Positions 10,102-23,751 of a DNA stretch of 64,000 bases are shown piece by piece. The notes beneath the pieces were generated by a model, which was not told the DNA's origin, did no database searches, and saw only the letters and a list, made by a program, of their open reading frames with translations. The stretch lies in assembly GCA_024703915.1 (NCBI GenBank), contig CP087969.1, forward strand, positions 1,860,001 through 1,924,000, in the 5' to 3' direction. The stretch's first letter is position 1; every line of letters begins with the position of its first letter. Both the position numbers and the translations under genes were made by a program. The stretch is from Massilia sp. H-1 (GTDB lineage: Bacteria > Pseudomonadota > Gammaproteobacteria > Burkholderiales > Burkholderiaceae_D).

Positions 10102-13100
10102 ATGGCGTCCATGTTGGCCATCGCCCTGTTTGAAGCGCGTCAGCGGCTCAAGCTGCTGTCGACCTGGGTCTATTTCGGCATGTTCTTCCTGCTGGCCCTG
10201 CTGTGGATGGCCGCCATGCCGCATGGCTTCTTCAAGGATACCTACGTCTCCTTCGGCAGCCGGGCCCTGATCAATTCCCCGTTCTCGGTCTCGATCACGG
10301 TGTCCTTCCTCGGCTGCCTGGGGGTGATCGTGATGGCCGCCATGGTCGGGCGCTCGGTCCAGCAGGACTTCGAGTACGACATGCACCACTTCTTCTTCAG
10401 CGCGCGATCAAGAAACACGATTACGTGTTCGGCCGCTTCCTGGGCGCGGTCGCCACGCTGGCCTTCGTATTTACCAGCATCGTGCTCGGCGCCTGGCTCG
10501 GCACCCTGATTCCCGGCATCGAGCCGGACCGGCTGGGCCCGGCCAGCCTGGGCGCCTATGTGCGTCCCTACCTGCTGCTGGTTCTGCCGAACCTGTTCAT
10601 TTTCGGTTCGATCTTCTTCGTGATGGCGGCCCTGACCCGGCGCATGCTGCCGGTCTACGTGGCCAGCGTCGTGATGCTGGTCGGCTACATCGTGGCGCCC
10701 TCGCTGGCTGCGCGACCTCGATTACAAGACCTTCGCCGCCCTGATCGATCCTTTCGGCACCACGGCCGTGATCCGCATCACCGAATACTGGACGATTGCC
10801 GAGCGCAATGCGCGCGTGCTGCCGTTCGAGGGCGTGTACCTGCTCAACCGCGCAATCTGGTGCGGCTTCGCGCTGGCCGTGCTGCTGCTCGGCTACTGGC
10901 GCTTCCATTTCGTCAGCACCGTGGACAGCCGCGCGGCCCGCCACACCGAGGGCGAAGCCCCGCTGCACCTGTCGCACGCCGCCGCCGACACCGCCGAGAA
11001 GCCCGATTTCCACGGCCGCAGCCTCGGTCTGCTGCTGTTCAAGTCGGCCTGGATCAGCTGGCGCGAATCGGTCAAGGATGTCTATTTCGGGGTGCTGGTG
11101 CTGGCCGCGACGCTGACCATGTTCGCCATGGCGCTCAACCTCGGTTCCCTGTACGGCACCAAGACTTACCCCGTCACCTACCAGATCCTGGAACTGGTCA
11201 ATGCCGCGTTCTCGCTGTTCCTGCTGGTGGTGACCACCTTCTATGCGGGCGAACTGGTGTGGCGCGAGCGCGAGGCGCGCATGGCCCAGATGATCGACGC
11301 GCTGCCGGTGCCCAGCTGGCTGCCGCTGCTGGCCAAGCTGATCGCCCTGTCCGGCCTGCAAGCCCTGATGCTGGCCGTGGCCATGGTGTGCGGCATGCTG
11401 ATCCAGCTCTGGAACGGTTACTTCCACCTCGAGCCTGGCCTGTATGTGCATGCCCTGTTCCTGATCGTCTGGCCCGAATTCATCCTGGTCGGCGTGCTGG
11501 CGATCGCGCTCCAGGTCCTGATCAACAACAAGTATCTCGCGTATTTTGCGATGATCCTGTACATCGCCTTCATCCTCAGCGCCTCCTCGCTCGGCTTCGA
11601 CCATCCGCTGCTGATGTACGCAGGCGCCGCCCGAACTGACGTATTCGGCGATGAACGGCTTCGGCCACTTCCTGGCGCGCAACCGCTGGTTCGAACTGTA
11701 CTGGTGCGGCGCGGCGCTGGTGCTGCTGGTGCTGTCCCTGATCTTCTGGCCGCGCGGGAATAACGCCGAGCTGGGCAGCCGCCTGCAGCTGGCCCGCCGC
11801 AATCTGAGCCTAGCCGGTGCTGGTGTCGGGCGCGCTCGGCCTGACGCTGTTCGGCGCACTTGGCGCCGTGCTCTACTACAACATGCACGTGGCTAGGCGA
11901 CTACCGCACCACCTGGCAGAAGGACCAGCTGCGCGCCCAGTACGAGCTGCGCTACAAGAAATTCGCCGCCGTGGCCCAGCCGCGCATCGCCGCGGTCGAC
12001 CTGCGGCTCGATATTGCGCCCGAAACGCGCCGCCTGGCCGTGCACGGCAGCTACCGGCTCGACAACCGCAGCGGCCAGAACGTGTCCGAACTGTTCGTCA
12101 CCGTGCTGCCGGGACCGGACCTCAAGCTCGACTTCGGCCAGGGCGCCGCGCTGCTGCTGGCCGATACCGAACGGGGCTTCCATATCTACCGCCTGGCCAC
12201 GCCGCTGGCGCCTGGTGCCAGCATGCAGCTCGGCTTCGACCTGCAGTTCGCGCCCAAGGGCGTGAGCGGAGTCGGCGGCGACACCCCGGTGGTGGCCAAC
12301 GGCACCTTCTTCCAGCAACCAGATCCTGCCCCACCTGGGCTACCAGGACGAGATCGAACTGACCGACGACCGCGACCGCAAGCGCCACGGCCTGGCCGCG
12401 CACGCGCCCATGCTGGCGGCGGCCGATCCACGCGGCGCGGCCAACAGCGAGATCGCCAGCGACGCCGACTGGGTCGACTTCAATGCCGTCGTCAGCACCA
12501 GCCGCGACCAGATCGCGATCGCGCCCGGCACCCTCGAGAAGGAATGGATCGCCAGCGGCCGCCGCTACTTCCATTATCGGATGGACAAGCCTATCCTCAA
12601 CTTCTATGCCTTCCAGTCGGCCCGCTACGAAGTGCGCCACGACCGCTGGCAAGACGTGACGATCGACGTGTACTACCATCCGGGCCACGAATACAACCTG
12701 GAACGCATCGTCAAGGGCGTGAAAGCGGCCTTCGAGTACAACGCGAAGAACTTCAGCCCCTACCAGCACAAGGTGGTGCGGATCGTCGAATTCCCGCGCT
12801 ATTCGAACCACGCGCAATCGTTCCCGAACACGATCCCTTTCTCGGAGAGCATCGGCTTCATCGCCAAGGTGGACGACAAGAATCCGAAGGACATCGACTA
12901 CCCCTTCTACGTGACGGCGCACGAAATCGCGCACCAGTGGTGGGGCCACCAACTGGTGGGAGCCGACACGGCTTATGGGCAAGGTGCTGTCGGAAACGCT
13001 GTCCGAATACGCCGCCCTGATGGTGATGAAGCAGGCGGTGGGCCCGGCCAAGATGCGCCGCTTCCTGCGCTACGACCTGGACCGCTACCTGCTGGGCCGC

Positions 13101-13695
13101 GGATCGAGAAGAAGCGCGAGCTGCCGCTGGCGCAAAGCGAGCGCCAGGACTATCTGTACTACCGCAAGGGCAGCCTGGCCATGTACCTGCTGCAGGACGT
13201 GATCGGCGAGGACAAGGTCAACGGCGTGCTGCGCGCTGCTGGCCAAGCATGCCTTCGGCTCGGCGCCCTATCCGAACGTGGACGAACTGGTGGCCTAGGC
13301 CTGCGCGCCATCGCCAGCGCCGAGCAGCAGTACCTGATCGACGACCTGTTCAACGCCATCGTGCTGTACCAGAACCGGGCCGTGCGCGCCAGCGCGGTGC
13401 GCCGCGCCGACGGTAAATACGTGGTCACGCTCACCGCCAGCGCTTAAGCAAGATGCGGGCCACCGGCAAGGGCGAGGAAAGCGACGCGCCGCTGGCTGAC
13501 TTCATCGACGTCGGCGTCGACGACAAGGACGGCAACGCCCTGCTGCGCGAGCGCCGCCTGGTGCGCGACAAGGAGCTGACGGTCCAGCTGATCGTGGCCG
13601 GACGCCCGGCCAAGGCCGGGATCGACCCCGACAACAAGCTGATCGACCGCAAGCCGGGCGACAACATGATCGACGTGGCTTTCCAGGAGAAATAG
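10102..13695 (+). CDS. ABC permease fused to an M1-family aminopeptidase
   Basis: One product of about 1,195 residues after joining frames. The first half holds two sets of ABC-2-like hydrophobic helices (10140-10720 and 11080-11890). The second half is an M1 metallopeptidase: HEIAHQWWG at about 12930 supplies the two His ligands and the catalytic Glu, and [11 protein letters not shown] shortly after supplies the third ligand. Breaks lie near 10403, 10710, 11630, 11812, 11895, 12318, 12975, 13100, 13235, 13291 and 13445. With the ATPase upstream it forms a transporter carrying its own extracytoplasmic peptidase domain. The ligand of export is unknown. Confidence 0.85.
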
Positions 13696-13777
13696 GCCGC
13701 GCGCGGGGCCTGCAAGCCTGCGCTGCAAAAATTTCCATTCGTATAGAATTGGCGCTTTTGCAGCCCGGAAAAGAAGC

Positions 13778-17229
<3,452 letters not shown>

Positions 17230-17230
<1 letters not shown>

Positions 17231-18058
17231 TGAGCAATCCGGACAGCGGGACCATCGAACTGGAAGCTGCTGATGGAGGCGATCTACCTCAAGTACAGCC
17301 ACGACTTCCGCGACTACTCGGGCGCGTCGCAGAAGCGGCGCGTGCTGCATGCCATGCACCAGATGGACTGCACCAGTATCTCGGAACTGCAGGCGCGCGT
17401 GCTGCACGATCCGGACGCCTTCATGCAGCTGCTGCAGTACCTGACGATTCCGACCAGCGAGATGTTCCACGACCCCAGCTACTTCCTGGCGCTGCGCGAA
17501 CAGGTGGTGCCGCACCTGCAAACCTACCCTTCGCTCAAGATCTGGATCATGGCTGCAGCACCGGCGAGGAAGTCTATTCGATGGCGATCCTGCTCAAGGA
17601 AGAAGGCTTGCTGGAGCGTTCGATCATCTACGCCACCGACATCAATCCGCATTCGCTGGAACGGGCGCGCAAGGGCGTGTTCGCGCTCGATCGCATGCGC
17701 GCCCTACACCGCCAGCTACCAGATGGCGGGCGGACGCGGGGCCTTCTCCGACTACTACACGGCGGCCTACGACAGCGCCCTGTTCGACCGCAGCCTGATC
17801 GAGAACGTCAGCTTCGCCGACCACAGCCTGGCCACGGACAGCGTGTTTTCCGAGACCCAGCTGGTCAGCTGCCGCAACGTGCTGATCTACTTCAACCGCA
17901 AGCTGCAGGACCGCGCCCTGGGCCTGTTCCGCGAATCGCTGTGCCACCGCGGTTTCCTCGGCCTGGGCAGCAAGGAAAGCCTCGATTTTTCCTCGTACGG
18001 GACCGCGTTCACCCCGCTGGTCAAGGCGGAGCGGGTGTACCGGAAGGTGGCGGCATGA
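17230..18058 (+). CDS. CheR-type protein-glutamate methyltransferase
   Basis: Would transfer a methyl group from S-adenosylmethionine to receptor glutamates, or act in a non-chemotaxis signalling role as many CheR-CheB-kinase clusters do. It has the helical N-domain (YLKYSHDFRDYSGASQKRR), the SAM-site GCSTGEEVYSMAILL (broken near 17555), YATDINPHSLERA, and the CheR hallmark SCRNVLIYF. Breaks also near 17270 and 17702. It overlaps the kinase upstream and cheB downstream, so production is coupled. Confidence 0.92.
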
Positions 18059-18636
18059 GGGCGCCGCGCAAACGCATCGACGCGCTCGTGATCGGCGCTT
18101 CGGTAGGCGGCATCGACGCCCTGCTGCGCCTGCTGCCGGGCTTGCCCGCCAGGCCTAGCCTACCCGGTGGTGATCGTGCTGCATTTGCCCGACGACCGCG
18201 AAAGCCGCCTGGCCGAGGTGTTCCGCCAGCACCTGGCGCAGCCGGTCCTGCAAGCCGAGGACAAGGCCCAGCTGGCGCCCGGGACCATCTACTTCGCCCC
18301 GTCCGGCTACCACCTGTCGGTCGAGGGCGACGGCAGCCTCTCGCTCAGCCAGGAGGACCCGGTGCATTTCTCGCGCCCGGCGATCGACATCCTGATGCAG
18401 AGCGCGGCCGACGCCTATGGCCCGAATCTGTGCGGCATCCTGCTGACCGGCGCCAGCCACGACGGCGCCGCCGGGCTGGCCGCCATCGGCGCGGCCGGCG
18501 GACTGACCATCGTCCAGCGGCCCGACGACGCCGACATCCCGACCATGCCGATGGGCCGCCATCCGCGCGCACGCCGGACCACATTCTCGCGCTCGACCCG
18601 ATGCGCGACCTTCTGTCCGCACTGGAGACCTTGTGA
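18055..18636 (+). CDS. CheB-type methylesterase domain protein
   Basis: About 193 residues, only the catalytic methylesterase domain with no receiver. The Ser-His-Asp triad is seen as GASVGG (Ser), VLHLP (His) and GASHDGAAG (Asp). It would counter the neighbouring CheR by removing methyl groups or deamidating. Breaks near 18152 (a GCCTAGCC scar restoring PARPAYPVVIV) and 18562. Start and stop overlap both neighbours by four and one bases. The receiver it would need is supplied by the flanking kinases. Confidence 0.92.
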   Translation: MRAPRKRIDALVIGASVGGIDALLRLLPGLPARPSLPGGDRAAFARRPRKPPGRGVPPAPGAAGPASRGQGPAGARDHLLRPVRLPPVGRGRRQPLAQPGGPGAFLAPGDRHPDAERGRRLWPESVRHPADRRQPRRRRRAGRHRRGRRTDHRPAARRRRHPDHADGPPSARTPDHILALDPMRDLLSALETL

Positions 18637-19815
18637 TGGGAACACACCAGCACACCACCAAACTCCTGATCGTCGACGACCTTCCGGAAAACCTGCTCGC
18701 GCTGACCAAGATCATCGAGCAGGACGACCGCCGCATCTACCAGGCGCAATCAGGCGAACAGGCGCTGGCCCTGCTGCTCGAACACGACTTCGCGCTGGCC
18801 ATCATCGACGTGATGATGCCCGGGATGGACGGCTTCGAGCTGGCCGAACTGATGCGCGGCGCGGCGCGCACGCGCAATGTGCCGATCGTGTTCGTGAGCG
18901 CGGCCTAAGCAAGGAACTCAATCACGCCTTCAAGGGCTATGAGACGGGCGCGGTCGATTTCTTGTACAAGCCGCTCGACATCGCGGCCGTCAAGAGCAAG
19001 GTCAATGTGTTTGTCGCCCTGTGCCAGCAGCGGATCGAGGTCAAGCGCCAGGTCGAGGCGCTCGAAGAAAGCGGCAGCGAGCTGCGCGCCACCCAGGCCG
19101 AGCTGGAACGCTCGGTGCAGATGCGCGACGACTTCATGTCGATGGTCGCGCACGAACTGCGCACGCCGCTCAACACCCTGTTCCTTGAAACCCAGCTGCG
19201 CGAGATGCAGCTCAATAAGGGCAACCAGGCCGCCTTCAGCGAAGAGAACCTGCGCAAGATGGTCGCGCGCGACGGGCGCCAGATTCACAGCATGATCCGC
19301 CTGATCAACGACATGGTGGACGTGTCGCGCATCCGCAGCGGCAAGCTGTCGATCCGGCTTAGCCGATACCGAGCTGTCGGCGCTGCTCAAGCGCATCGTC
19401 AGCGACCTGGCGCAGCGCACCGAGGCGGCCGGCGCCACCATCGAACTGCACGCGCCGCAGGCGGTGGCCGGCGTGTGGGACGAATTCCGCGTCGAGCAGA
19501 TCATCATCAACCTGCTCACCAACGCTGCTGCCTACGGCGGCAGCCAGCCGGTCACGCTCACCCTGGTAGCGAGCGCGGCGACCGGGCCGAGATCGTGGTG
19601 CGCGACCAGGGCGTGGGCATTCCCCTGGAAGACCAGCAGCGCATCTTCAAGCCCTTCGAGCGGGCTTCAGCACCAAGGACGTGCGCGAAGGCCTGGGCCT
19701 GGGACTGTACATCGCGCGCCAGCTGGCCGAGTCGCACGGCGGCACGCTGGACGTGGAAAGCGCGCCCGATCAGGGCGCCGCGTTCCGTCTGACGCTGCCG
19801 CTCGGCGGCGCCTAG
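18636..19815 (+). CDS. Receiver-histidine kinase (REC-HisKA-HATPase)
   Basis: About 391 residues. The N-terminal receiver ([11 protein letters not shown], acceptor Asp in [11 protein letters not shown], Lys in FLYKPLD) is followed by a short coiled coil. HisKA follows with its His in [11 protein letters not shown], then HATPase with VRDQGVGIP and [18 protein letters not shown]. No membrane segment, so it is a soluble phosphorelay partner for the triple-receiver kinase. Breaks at 18905, 19370, 19570 and 19665. The TAG at 19813-19815 overlaps the convergent LysR gene. Confidence 0.9.
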
Positions 19816-20725
19816 CCCGCCAGCGCCAGCCCCGCCGCCAGGTCGCGCTGCCACTGGGCCGCGTGGCCGGGGTTCCAGACCAGCCACGCCTGCTCGGTGC
19901 AGCGGAACGCGCAATCGCGCACATGGATGCGCACCAGATCGGGATCTGCCAGCGCGAAATCCGGCAGATAGGCCAGCGCCTCGCCGCGCTTGACGAAGCC
20001 AAGCAGCAGTTGCAGGTCGTCGGTCCAGTAGCGGATGCGGCGCGGCAGCTGGTCGTCGCGCCAGCCATCCGAGCGCGTGCCGCGCTGCACGCCGCAGAAC
20101 AGGGAATGCGGCGGGCACGCAAAATCGTGGGCCAGCACGGTCCCGCTGTCGGCCTCGAACACGCCATCCCTGGCGCGCCGCCCCTTGAGCAGGGGATGCC
20201 CCTTGCCCGCCACCAGCTGCAAACTCAGCTCGCCCAGCGAGGTCGCTTCCCATTCCGACGACCAGTGCGCGCCGCGTCCTTCGATGGCGGCGCTGGTGAC
20301 GATGGCGCCATTGATGTCGCCGCGCGCCAGTGCGCCCAGCGCGTCGTCCTCGAACATGGCCTGCATGCGCATGGTGGCATCGGGCCACTCGCGCAGCGCT
20401 TCGGCGGCGGCGCGGCCATGACGCCACAGCAGCAGCGCCGGACCGCCAAGGCGGCAGTCGAGCGTGCTGCGCTGCCCCATCACGTCGGCGCGGGTCTGCT
20501 CGGCCAGCGCCAGCAGGGTGCGCGCGCTCGAGCAGGCGGCGCCCGCTGTCGTTGAGCACCAGCTGCTTGGCCGAACGGTCGAACAGCGCCGTCTCCAGGC
20601 TCTCTTCCAGCTTGGCGCAGGGCCTTGGACACGGCCGACGGGGTCAGGTGCAGCTCGGCGGCGGCCGCCGCCAGCGAGGGCTGGCGCGCGGCGCTGGCGA
20701 AGACGCGTAGATCGGTCAGATTCAT
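19812..20725 (-). CDS. LysR-family transcriptional regulator
   Basis: About 303 residues. The N-terminal winged helix is clear ([15 protein letters not shown], then [17 protein letters not shown]), followed by an effector-binding domain (for example [33 protein letters not shown]). Breaks near 20530 and 20620. It is divergent from the oxidoreductase gene with 97 bases between, the usual layout of a LysR regulator and its target. Effector unknown. Confidence 0.9.
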
Positions 20726-20745
20726 GGTTTCCAAATAGGACACAA

Positions 20746-20761
20746 AACATGATTATATGTT
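20746..20761. promoter_or_regulatory. Dyad symmetric site, candidate LysR operator
   Basis: AACAT-gattat-ATGTT is a perfect five-base inverted repeat in an AT-rich patch within the 97-base divergent region. Position and symmetry fit the T-N11-A class of LysR-type sites, but this is inferred from sequence only. Confidence 0.45.
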
Positions 20762-20822
20762 GCTTTACGAGACCGGTACATCGTCGTAGGATGGACCTTT
20801 CGATTTCCGCCGGAGCCGCCCC

Positions 20823-21850
20823 ATGCCGACCATCCACCGCCAGTGGATCTACACCCGCCGTCCCGACCAGACCGTCGGCGGCGAGCACTACACGCTGCGC
20901 GAGCAGCCGCTCGACACGGCGCTGGACGCGGGCGAAGTCCTGATCGCCGCGCGCTACTTCCAGCGTCGACCCGTACATGCGCATCGGCCAGTCGGCCAAA
21001 CCGACCTACGATCCGGACCCGCATCCGCTCGGCGTGGTCCAGCAGGGCGGCGTGGTGGCGCAGGTGGTGGCCTCGAACGCGGGCGCATTCGCGCCGGGCG
21101 ACTGGGTGCGCAGCTACACCGGCTGGCAGACCCACGCGCGTTGCAGGCCACGGAGCTGGTGCGCATCGATCCGACCATGGCCCCCGTGACGACCGCCCTG
21201 GGCGTACTCGGCATGCCGGGCCGCACCGCCTGGTTCGGGCTGACCGAAGCGGGCCGCCCCCACGCGGGCGAGGTCGTGGTGGTCTCAGGGCGCGGCCGCA
21301 GCGGTCGGCTCGCTGGTGGTGCAGTTCGCCAAGCGCCACGGCGCGCGCGTGCTCGGCATCATGCGCATGGCGCGGCCAAGTGCGCCTGGCTGCGCGAGTC
21401 GCTCGGCGCCGACTGGGCCATCGATTACCGCGCCCACGCCGATGCCGACACCATGGGCGCGGCCATCAAGGAACTGACGGGCGGGGTCGACGTCTATTTC
21501 GACAACGTGGGCGGAATCGCCACCGACGCCGTCATCCCCCTGATCAACCGGCGCGCGCGGATCGTCATCTGCGGCCAGATCAGCCAGTACAACGGCGGGC
21601 TCTGATACGCCGCCGATGGGACCGCGCCTGCTGCACCACATGCTGTACCAGCGCGCCACCATGCAGGGCATCCTGGCGCGCGACTACGTGCACCGGATGG
21701 ATGAAATGACGCGCATCGTCGCGCCCTGGGTGCGCTTGCGCAGAGATCGTGTTCGAAGAGAGCGTGATCGACGGATTCGAACAACTCCCATCCGCGCTGA
21801 ACGCCCTGTTCACGGGCGAGCATCGCGGCAAACTCCTGGTCAAGGCCTGA
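20823..21850 (+). CDS. NADP-dependent oxidoreductase, zinc-free MDR (leukotriene-B4 dehydrogenase type)
   Basis: About 342 residues. It opens like prostaglandin/enone reductases (RQWIYTRRP, then LDAGEVLIAARYFSVDPYMR after joining). It has the quinone-reductase-like LGMPGRTAWFGLTEAG, a Rossmann segment around VVVSGAAAAVGSLVVQFAK (broken near 21295) and DVYFDNVGG. It would reduce alpha,beta-unsaturated ketones or aldehydes. No structural-zinc cysteines are seen. Breaks near 20967, 21142, 21295, 21365, 21605 and 21742. Probably controlled by the divergent LysR gene. Confidence 0.88.
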
Positions 21851-21851
21851 C

Positions 21852-22522
21852 ATGAAAACGCTCCTCTTCCTGTGCGCCCTGCTGCTGTCGCCGTTCATCA
21901 GGCTGCGGCTTACCCCCACCTTCGGCCAGCACGGCATGGCCCTGTTCGGCGGCACGGGCGGGCTGTACGCCTCGCACCTGCCGATGTTCCATCCGCCGCA
22001 CGACTACCAGGTCGTCCTCAAGCTGCGCCTGTCCGACAAATCGCTGGACGACCAGCTGCGGCGCCAGCTCGGATCGAAGGTGGCGCTGTGGACGCTGGCG
22101 CCGGAACAGTTCGAGCTTGATCGCCTGGCGCCGGACAGCAAGCAGCCGCTGACCCGCTTCAAGGCCGACATTGTACAGGGCCACTTTGAACAGGGCGGCA
22201 AGACGCGCCATGCTTAAGCGTGGGCGTCGTGGTCGAGAAAGTACTGGTGTTCCGCAAGCTGTCGGCGGCGCCCGCGCAAGCGTCGGCGGCGCGCTACCTG
22301 CAGGTCGGCAGCGGGAGCGAGCGCTTCCTCGTCAAAGAGATCGACAGCCGTCCCGATTTCGACCACATCGTCGCCATCAGCACGCGCGCCGATGCCCCGC
22401 TCGACGCGGTGGTGCTGCCCAAGAGCGCGCTGGTCCAGCCCAAGGCGCAGGCGCTGTCCGACGCCCTGCCCGGCTCGAAAGTCCGGGGAACCGTCTACTT
22501 CTATACCGACGACCTGAAATAA
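21852..22522 (+). CDS. Unrecognised exported protein, about 222 aa
   Basis: It starts two bases after the oxidoreductase stop. An N-terminal hydrophobic segment (KTLLFLCALLLSPFI) looks like a signal peptide; the bases at 21900-21912 are noisy, so a lipoprotein cysteine there cannot be excluded. The rest is soluble and beta-rich (YQVVLKLRLSDKSLDD, VGVVVEKVLVFRKL). The scar at 22213 is a clear GCCGGCGTG to GCTTAAGCGTG change restoring HAGVGVV. No known domain. Close spacing suggests co-transcription with the oxidoreductase. Confidence 0.7.
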
Positions 22523-22573
22523 GCGGCAAAAGTCATGTAATCTGTCGGTATTCATCCTACACACCGACGTCTC

Positions 22574-23696
22574 ATGAAGAAAATCGCTTTCTCCGGCACG
22601 CTAGATCCCATCACCAACGGCCACATGTGGGTGATCCAGGAAGCGCGAGCTGGCCGACGAAGTCATCATTTTCATTTCCGAGAACCCGGCCAAGAAGCCG
22701 CAGTTCAACGCCATCAAGCGCAAGGAAATCGTCGAGCGCAGCATCGCCGCGGCGGGCTGGAACAACGTCAGCGTGATCCTCGTGCGCGGCGACTACACGG
22801 CGCGCGGCCAAGCGCCAGGGGATCGACTTCCTGATCCGCGGCATCCGCAATACATCCGACTTCGATTACGAGAATCTGATCCAGCAAATCAACGTCGACG
22901 TGGTGGGCGGCGCCAAGACGCTGTTCGTGATGCCGCCGCGCGACCTCGGTTCGGTCAGCTCGAGCTTCGTGCGCGGCCTGCAAGGGCCGGTGGGATGGCA
23001 CTGGACCACCAAGCGCTTCATGCCGAAGCGCCCGCGTATGAAGAGTGGATACTCGACTGGCTGCGCAAGGACTGGAACACGCTGTGGCTTAGTAGAAGCC
23101 AGACCGGCACCGACGCCTGGTTCGACCAGCTCACCGGCGCGGCCGCCTACGGCTCGCCCAAGCGTCCGTATCACAACCTCGACCACCTGGTGCACGGGCT
23201 GACCGAGATCGGCGTCTGGGCCGCCAACAATGGCGCGCCGCAGGCCGACGTCATCACGCTGAAGAAAGCCTTCTGGTTCCACGACGCCGTGTATGGCGGC
23301 TCGAAGGACGGCCAGACCAATGAAGAGCAAAGCGCGCAGCTGTGGCTGTCCTCGCAGCTCGACGATGCCGCTGCGGCCGATGGCCCGGCGGCGCTGATCC
23401 GCGCCACCGACCATTCGCGTCCGCGCACGGCCGCGCACCGGCTGCAGGATGTGATGCTGGGCGTGGACCTGGCGATCCTGGGGCAGTCGGCCGACGTGTA
23501 CGACGCCTACAGCCGCTCGGTGCGCGAAGAATACAGCCACGTGGACGACGCCGCCTACCGCGCCGGACGCACCAACATCCTCGAACACTTCAAGCGCAGC
23601 GCCAACGACGGCACGCTGTTTGTCGAACCGTGGTTCTCCGACATGTACACGGCGCAGGCGCTGGAAAACATCGGCCGCGAACTGGCGGCGCTCTAG
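22574..23696 (+). CDS. Apparent fusion: CoaD-like nucleotidyltransferase plus HD phosphohydrolase
   Basis: The N-terminal 165 residues resemble phosphopantetheine adenylyltransferase: the nucleotide-binding DPITNGH, PAKKPQF, LIRGIRNTSDFDYE and VSSSFVR. After a single missing G near 23032 the frame runs straight on (EAPAYEEWILDWLRKDW) into an HD-superfamily domain with YHNLDHL, FHDAVYGG and LGVDLAILG (COG4339-like). No stop or start separates them: the only ATG in the second frame lies inside the first domain. Other breaks near 22647 and 22808. The N-terminal reaction is pantetheine-phosphate adenylylation or a related transfer; the role of the fusion is unknown. Confidence 0.75.
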
Positions 23697-23702
23697 GCGA
23701 AA

Positions 23703-23731
23703 AAGCCGCGTGACCTGGCGGTACGCGGCTT
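23703..23731. terminator. Hairpin terminator between the CoaD/HD gene and topB
   Basis: AAGCCGCGT (23703-23711) pairs perfectly with ACGCGGCTT (23723-23731), flanked by A-rich and T-rich bases, between two convergent genes. Confidence 0.75.
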
Positions 23732-23751
23732 CTTCATTCTGCGGCGGCTGA

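Noticed and set aside
10597..11859. A 420-codon minus-strand histidine-rich frame
   Set aside because: A shadow of the ABC permease in the opposite strand, caused by codon-position GC bias.
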